Assembly (NCBI RefSeq): GCF_000003815.2
Contig: NC_049986.1
Coordinates: 3,802,716 to 3,824,210, forward strand
From: Branchiostoma floridae
Lineage: Eukaryota; Chordata; Leptocardii; Amphioxiformes; Branchiostomatidae
Reading direction: 5' to 3'
DNA: 21,495 nucleotides
Each line of letters opens with the position of its first letter. Position 1 is the stretch's first letter. Positions 18,801 through 21,495 of the stretch are shown one piece after another. The translations under genes and the position numbers were made by a program. Below the pieces are notes generated by a model. It was not told where the DNA came from. It ran no database searches and saw only the letters and a program-made list of their open reading frames with translations.

Positions 18801-18987
18801 ACATGGCGGACTGCCCCATCTCCGCGCACGCGCCGTGGAGCTGCCGTGGTACCAGTACTACCTGCTGGACGTGGCTGCGTTCCTGTTGGGCATCTGTTCA
18901 GCTGTTCTGGGGACCCTGTGGTACAGCTGTTCATTCGTCTGTAGGAAGGTTTGCTGTAAAAGGGGTGGCAAACTTAAGTCACAATAG
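9313..18987 (+). CDS. UDP-glycosyltransferase (UGT, GT1 family), five exons, 533 aa; donor-site Asp-Gln missing
   Basis: Membrane-bound UGTs transfer a sugar from a UDP-sugar to small lipophilic acceptors in the ER lumen. The exons 9313-9871, 11881-12212, 14684-14903, 16523-16730 and 18705-18987 total 1602 nt and join in phase (1, 0, 1, 2) to 533 residues, the normal length for the family. Visible parts: a signal peptide (about 1-27, cleavage after SSA); the catalytic His of SHW (H41) and its partner Asp in ISDSLL (D162); the MTFLQRV motif; the SFGS donor loop (315-318); WLPQKD (363-368); the signature from HPKTRAFVTH onward (372-400); a membrane anchor (about 490-518); and a basic tail ending KLKSQ, which fits a KxKxx ER-retrieval signal. 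Anomaly: after PLFG (401-404) the chain goes straight to NAARVV, lacking the four residues that normally include Asp-Gln. That pair contacts the donor sugar, so activity is doubtful. The exon 2 acceptor is the least certain junction. The family is certain; the subfamily is not. Confidence 0.92.
9872..11880 (+). other. UGT intron 1
   Basis: 2009 nt, GT...AG. The first 1.4 kb shows no family I recognise. Both strands are open around 10563-10827, and a minus-strand frame at 10945-11028 ends at a donor-like AAAG|GTATGT, but nothing identifies these as genes. The last 560 nt are the ~150-bp tandem repeat. Confidence 0.7.
11322..11924. repeat. ~150-bp tandem repeat (four units) overlapping the exon 2 acceptor
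   Basis: Units begin with CAAGTTCAAG or CAAGGTCAAG at 11322, 11469, 11621 and 11773, giving periods of 147, 152 and 152. Each continues GGCCCAAAATCA..CCTGA, then ACCCA[CT]GTACCAAA.ATCGTC, then CCGTTC.GAGATACAGCGC. Units are well diverged from each other. The last unit runs into exon 2: its ATACAG|CGC is the splice acceptor chosen here, and equivalent AG|CGC sites occur in the first and third units (after 11429 and 11728). Confidence 0.82.
11881..12212 (+). CDS. UGT exon 2
   Basis: 332 nt, completing residue 187 and encoding 188-297. It carries IPAYMQVMTFLQRVENA and HTDLWLYNTD, landmarks of the linker between the two UGT domains, and ends PNMVQVGGLM..PLSV before the donor GTG|GTAAGT. The acceptor at 11880 was chosen because it keeps exon 1's phase and gives a spacing between LGIP and MTF close to that of vertebrate UGTs. 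Other possible acceptors are 11907 (AAAAG, same phase, shorter) and 11945 (phase 0, incompatible with the exon 1 donor). From about 11915 rightward the exon is firm; its first 10-12 codons are not. Confidence 0.82.
12269..12315. repeat. (TG)n microsatellite with GC interruption
   Basis: A TG dinucleotide run with a central GTGCGTGCGCGCGCG stretch, just after the exon 2 donor. Confidence 0.93.
12368..13186. repeat. Cluster of TGACGTCA (CRE-type) palindromes in an AT-rich repeat-like block
   Basis: Exact TGACGTCA octamers occur at 12368, 12770, 12919, 12930, 12943 and 13179. Two variants, TGACGTAA, lie near 12759. Two more octamers lie outside the block at 15517 and 20335. The three at 12919-12950 are spaced 11 and 13 bases apart. 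The octamer is the consensus site for CREB/ATF bZIP factors. The surrounding sequence (CACCATCTTGGATT, CATCAAATTAGCATA) looks like a dispersed non-coding repeat, so the sites may have arrived with it. Confidence 0.7.
13458..13938. mobile_element. 473-bp MITE with TTAT target duplication
   Basis: The element is 13462-13934. Both ends are GGTCTCAGAACACAGT when read inward (16 of 16 match), flanked by TTAT at 13458-13461 and 13935-13938. There is no coding capacity. The 4-base duplication and 16-bp terminal repeats mark a DNA-transposon derivative. The superfamily is not determined; 4-bp duplications occur in Sola and a few others. Confidence 0.85.
13961..13973. repeat. Poly(C) run of 13
   Basis: An uninterrupted run of 13 C immediately before the dispersed-repeat fragment. 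Confidence 0.95.
13986..14081 (+). repeat. Dispersed repeat, second copy (fragment)
   Basis: Matches the reverse complement of 5721-5820 over about 96 bases, including AAAGAACCCCCACACGTG and TTGGTGATTC. It is truncated on both sides relative to the first copy and sits between a poly(C) run and unique sequence. Confidence 0.8.
14164..14179. repeat. Poly(G) run of 16 after a T run
   Basis: Ten T followed by 16 G and three C. Assembly length is uncertain. Confidence 0.95.
14222..14445 (+). mobile_element. Penelope-like retroelement 3' remnant with hammerhead-like motif
   Basis: A frame from 14222 reads AQWIKEAVWIKKSAPVINRD; after a change of frame near 14300 it continues GYKLSHVWDVILTA. The order K-E-[AS]-x-x-I-[KR]...P-x-[IL]-N-R-D-x-G-x-[YF]-x-L-x-x-[VI][WY]-D is what I associate with the end of GIY-YIG endonuclease domains of Penelope-like elements. 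Just downstream, 14403-14442 reads CTGAT, a GGTGTC/GACATC stem with a TGGTA loop, then CGAAACGTTGAAAGTA. This resembles the hammerhead ribozymes found in Penelope terminal repeats (CUGAUGA, stem II, GAAA, GUA cleavage triplet). The CUGAUGA core is not intact here, so it is probably inactive. Confidence 0.5.
14684..14903 (+). CDS. UGT exon 3 (start of the C-terminal donor domain)
   Basis: 220 nt encoding residues 298-370 plus one base. It contains GDDGVIVVSFGS (donor loop), KVVWRYAGEKP and MSWLPQKDLL. The acceptor is TTTCTTTAG|GAC and the donor is CTGG|GTGGGT. A second GT four bases on (GTGAAG at 14908) has a better consensus but would shift exon 4 out of frame. The length equals the sum of the 132- and 88-nt exons that cover this region in mammalian UGT genes, as I remember them. 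Confidence 0.95.
14904..16522 (+). other. UGT intron 3
   Basis: 1619 nt, GTGGGT...TTGCAG. No gene inside. It contains one TGACGTCA (15517) next to CAAGATGGCGGC, a decoy acceptor-like TTCCTTCTTCAG near 15819, and GAGTGAGCGAAGCGGGCGAG near 16024. No complete mobile element was identified. Confidence 0.8.
16523..16730 (+). CDS. UGT exon 4 (UGT signature, 12 nt short)
   Basis: 208 nt, completing residue 371 and encoding 372-439 plus two bases. It reads AHPKTRAFVTHVGKNGMYEA, LYHGVPMVCFPLFG, NAARVVDRGLGV and DFRTVTSDQLYHALLRVLTN. The signature-region residues H381, G383, N385 and E389 line up with human UGT2B7 H374, G376, N378 and E382 at a constant offset of 7. Positions 405-406, where Asp398-Gln399 should fall, are Asn-Ala. 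The canonical exon here is 220 nt in mammals, so 208 fits a single in-frame 12-nt loss. The donor GTATCG is weaker than the others but keeps phase with exon 5. Confidence 0.95.
16731..18704 (+). other. UGT intron 4
   Basis: 1974 nt, GTATCG...CTTAG. A GC-richer block of unknown nature lies at about 16890-17150, the MITE 17612-17931 is inside, and the rest shows nothing I recognise. Confidence 0.8.
17603..17940. mobile_element. 320-bp MITE with long TIRs and 9-bp target duplication
   Basis: The element is 17612-17931, flanked by GTCTGCACG on both sides (17603-17611 and 17932-17940). The ends begin TAGCCTGGAATCCAGCCGTG (left) and TAGCCTGCAATCCAGCCGTA (right, reverse-complemented). The first 37 positions differ at three, and inverted similarity continues for roughly 110 bases with a small indel, through TTCCTGCCAA.ACG.CTGGCC. 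No coding capacity. It has the same terminal TAGCCTG and the same 9-bp duplication length as 5036-5199, so both were probably moved by the same type of transposase. Confidence 0.92.
18705..18987 (+). CDS. UGT exon 5 (membrane anchor and cytosolic tail)
   Basis: 283 nt, completing residue 440 and encoding 441-533 plus TAG (18985-18987). It reads YHETAARLSRLHRDQPQSPM, then ERAVWWIEHVIKHGGLPHLR, the conserved run before the UGT membrane anchor. About 28 mostly hydrophobic residues follow (YQYYLLDVAAFLLGICSAVL onward) and then a basic, Cys-containing tail. The last five residues KLKSQ place lysines at -3 and -5, matching a KxKxx COPI retrieval signal. The acceptor is CCCTTAG|TTACC. Confidence 0.95.
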
Positions 18988-20100
18988 AAGGTTTCGGTAA
19001 CATACGCTTTATCGACCTTAACACTAAAGGACATGATTGTTATTTGTATTTTGTTTTTAGCATTAAACACATACCCCTACGAATTGTAAGTGTTTCACCA
19101 TTATCTTAAGTCACTGAATCACATGATGCATCAATGTATATTCCTGAAATGAAGGAGCTATATGTATGCTCTTTTTATCTTTAACAAACATTTCTATGTT
19201 TTCTGTAGTATTTCCTAGTGTTTCTTTGTGGCTAATTAGCTTTAAGAAAGAATTGATGACTAACATTTTTCTATGTAATGAAGCAAGGAAGAAATTACTG
19301 TTTTTTTGGACACCAAACATTCTTTGTTGGTACTGCAGCGGAGGTTTTGAGGCCAATCTGTGGCTTTTGGAGACCGTGGCCAGGGCTACACCCTGCGGGC
19401 ACAGATGTAAATGTCACATTTCTATGTCTAAATAATACTATTCTAGATACCAGAAGTAGATTTGACTATATCTTTACCACCGACAGTCATCATAATGCTA
19501 AGATAGGTAAAAACATAAAACATTGAACAGATAGTGACACGTTTAGCACCACCTGACTGCATAGAGGTTTTTCCTTATTATCCTATCTTGTCTCATTAGT
19601 AGAATCTTATCATCCCATAGCTATACTGTTTAATTAGTAGAATTGTAAGATATATTCTGTATTCGTTCTCTTTTTGTAGTTTATAGTAGCAAAAGTAGCT
19701 GTAACTACTTTTTGTCGTGTCAATAAAGCTAAGCCTTGTACTATCACCCTACTATATTATGTTCAACCGGTTTCCCTGTTATATTATATGCACTGGTGCA
19801 AACTTTTCCTGCCAGGTAATCTTAGTGCTGCTGATGGAGAATGATGGATGTCACTGGAAACGTCATAAAGTTATCCCCCAATATTATCCATTTTTTGAGA
19901 GATTTAATTGCTTTAGGCCATGAAAAAAATGTGTTTCTTAGTTCAGTCTTATGTATTAGACTTTGGTTAAAAATTGAGTGATACAACAAAATAAAACTTA
20001 AATGCATGAAGACACTTTTAATTCCAATGTAAAACTTGTATAATGGTTACACTTAAGTCTCTGGTTATGATCGTTTATTAGGTAGGATAAACAGTTTTTA
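18988..20100 (+). other. UGT 3' UTR and downstream sequence
   Basis: AT-rich sequence without a recognised gene. Short open frames at 19166-19526 on both strands have no family features. The 3' UTR probably ends after 19722. Confidence 0.5.
19722..19727 (+). terminator. Candidate polyadenylation signal AATAAA
   Basis: First canonical AATAAA I find after the UGT stop, 735 nt downstream, within TCAATAAAGCTAAGCC. A second AATAAA lies near 19990. The cleavage site cannot be placed from sequence alone. Confidence 0.5.
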
Positions 20101-20103
20101 CTT

Positions 20104-20443
20104 GTTCTTGAAATGGTTGAACTGTAATTTCCAACACGAACATTGGACTCGCCCAAATTTTCGACTGCACAGCATTAGTCTTTGTCAGGGAATTAACAAT
20201 CCACTGCTGGGATTAAAGAATCCATCTACATCAGAGCTTTATAACCATCTCTGAATAGAGACGGTGGGCGCCATAGACTTCCTGCAACCTATAACCCAAT
20301 GCTCACTGAGTCACGTGTTCTATTTGCATAACGTGACGTCACGACAGCAGTGGATTGTTCATTTCATGACAGAGACTTGTGCTGTGCAGTCGAAAATTTT
20401 CCAGTATTTGTGTTGGAAAGTACAGCTCAACCATTTCAAGAAC
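20104..20443. repeat. Large inverted repeat (~100-bp arms, ~135-bp centre)
   Basis: The left arm 20104-20209 (GTTCTTGAAATGGTTGA... to CCACTGCTG) is reverse-complemented by the right arm 20345-20443 (CAGCAGTGG... to CCATTTCAAGAAC), with scattered mismatches and one small indel. Each arm, read outward from the centre, contains GACT-loop-AGTCGAAAA, and the left arm precedes this with CTGACAA. That order (CUGA.., short stem, GAAA) resembles a hammerhead core. No target duplication was found. It may be a foldback element or two divergent copies of a Penelope-type terminal repeat. Confidence 0.75.
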
Positions 20444-20619
20444 GACTTTTACCAACACAGATGAACTTTCAAGTTAAGGTTTTACTTGAATAGGAAACAG
20501 GCTGAATAAGAAATCTATTTGGAAACTTCGTGACTCCTTGTCTTACTGAGGGATGACTCAGCCAGCTTTCATTATTCCGTCAATTAACTGAACTGAACAC
20601 TGTGCGAAAGGGTGTGATT

Positions 20620-21430
20620 TCCGGACAAAGTCGGAGTTGACATATTTTTGGACATGCTAGATATTCGGACTGTGTCCGGGCACGATGTTCAATATTTCCC
20701 ATATCTGGAAATATCATGAGTCAGGAATTGTCTTGTTATGTATCCGGACAAATTAAGACTTTCCTGTTTTTCAAGATACGCGCCATTGACGTCTCTTGCC
20801 TCCGAATACGTGATATGTTCTACATTCTTTACATATCCAAGGTCCATATATTTCGATAAGGAATACCCGGACAAATTAGGAGTTTGCACGAAGCATGATG
20901 TGCATTATTTCTGGGCCATTGTCAGATGACATTTTCAATTCATTATGTCTCAGAATATCATTCATGAAATGTTTCAGCACATAGAATTTCCCGTTCTTCC
21001 GAATACGTGTCAGGGACGTTTCATGTTTTCGAATTCATACTATTTTCTTTTCTTTCCATTTACGAGACATATCCACGACAGATATTCCATGGATTAGTTT
21101 TAAGACAGATTCGAAGTTAGCATATTCTGACCATTACCGATAAAGTTATTCTATACGTGAATTGTGAATCGGTGATTGTTTTATTGCGCATCTGAACAAA
21201 TAAGACTGCAATTTTTTACCGAAATTTTCGCTCCTTCCGAATTCATATTCCGTTCCATTTACGACAGATGTCCAAAACAGAAACATTCCAGAGATCAGTT
21301 TTCGGACAACTTAATGGTTAACAAATTACTTTTCTTGTCATACATGAATCTGAGATTGTTTTGTTGGGTATCCTAAAAAGGTTTCCTATCTTGTCAAATA
21401 CACGTCATTAACGTTTTTGCTTCTGTATAT
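20620..21430. repeat. Diverged tandem repeat
   Basis: Words recur in the same order: ATTGT[CT]TTGTT..GTATCC near 20724 and 21352 (ATTGTTTTATTGCGCATC near 21175), [CT]CCGGACAAATTA near 20752 and 20867 with decayed forms near 20626, 21195 and 21303, and TTCCGAATACGTG near 20797, 20996 and 21236. Spacing is irregular (about 115-240 bases), so this is an old, partly rearranged array rather than a clean satellite. It continues to the right edge. Confidence 0.5.
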
Positions 21431-21495
21431 GTGTTTTTATTCTACAACTAGTATGCCCGATGTTCATGTATTTTTACTCTTTAATTTTCTGGTAT

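Noticed and set aside
1-21495. tRNA, rRNA or other structured RNA genes
   Set aside because: I looked for tRNA A/B-box and cloverleaf patterns and for rRNA-like blocks and saw none I could support by eye.

Overview
This is a eukaryotic genomic window dominated by one multi-exon gene on the + strand and a dense set of repeats and old transposons. The gene is a UDP-glycosyltransferase of the UGT (GT1) family. Five exons between 9313 and 18987 join with matching splice phases into one uninterrupted 533-codon frame. The animal UGT domain architecture, the long repeat-filled introns, the minisatellites, the many short inverted-repeat elements and the non-LTR / Penelope-like retroelement debris suggest an invertebrate deuterostome. 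Amphioxus (Branchiostoma) is my best guess from remembered UGT and repeat style, but I could not run a search.

Layout. 1-330: unassigned. 331-2905: a GT-rich minisatellite split in two by a 1637-bp TTAA-flanked inverted-repeat element (760-2396). 3301-3800: 3' end of a non-LTR retroelement. 5036-5199: a 164-bp MITE with a 9-bp target duplication. 5600-5945: a dispersed repeat. 6562-7060: a CA microsatellite and a two-copy tandem duplication with an AT-rich expansion. 7782-8538: a minus-strand LINE 3' end containing a 160-base assembly gap (7966-8125). 8541-9312: presumed promoter and 5' region of the UGT gene. 9313-18987: the UGT gene. Intron 1 holds a ~150-bp tandem repeat that runs into exon 2. 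Intron 2 holds a cluster of TGACGTCA palindromes, a 473-bp TTAT-flanked element and a Penelope-like remnant. Intron 4 holds a second MITE of the same type as the one at 5036. After the gene come a plausible polyadenylation signal (19722), a large inverted repeat (20104-20443) and a diverged tandem repeat to the right edge.

The encoded protein has a signal peptide, the catalytic His and Asp of the N-terminal acceptor domain, most of the UDP-sugar-binding C-terminal domain, a C-terminal membrane anchor and a KxKxx-type ER-retrieval tail. Its most notable feature is the precise absence of four codons in exon 4, where UGTs normally carry the Asp-Gln pair that holds the donor sugar. The frame is otherwise intact, so this may be a UGT with altered or no catalysis, or an assembly artefact.
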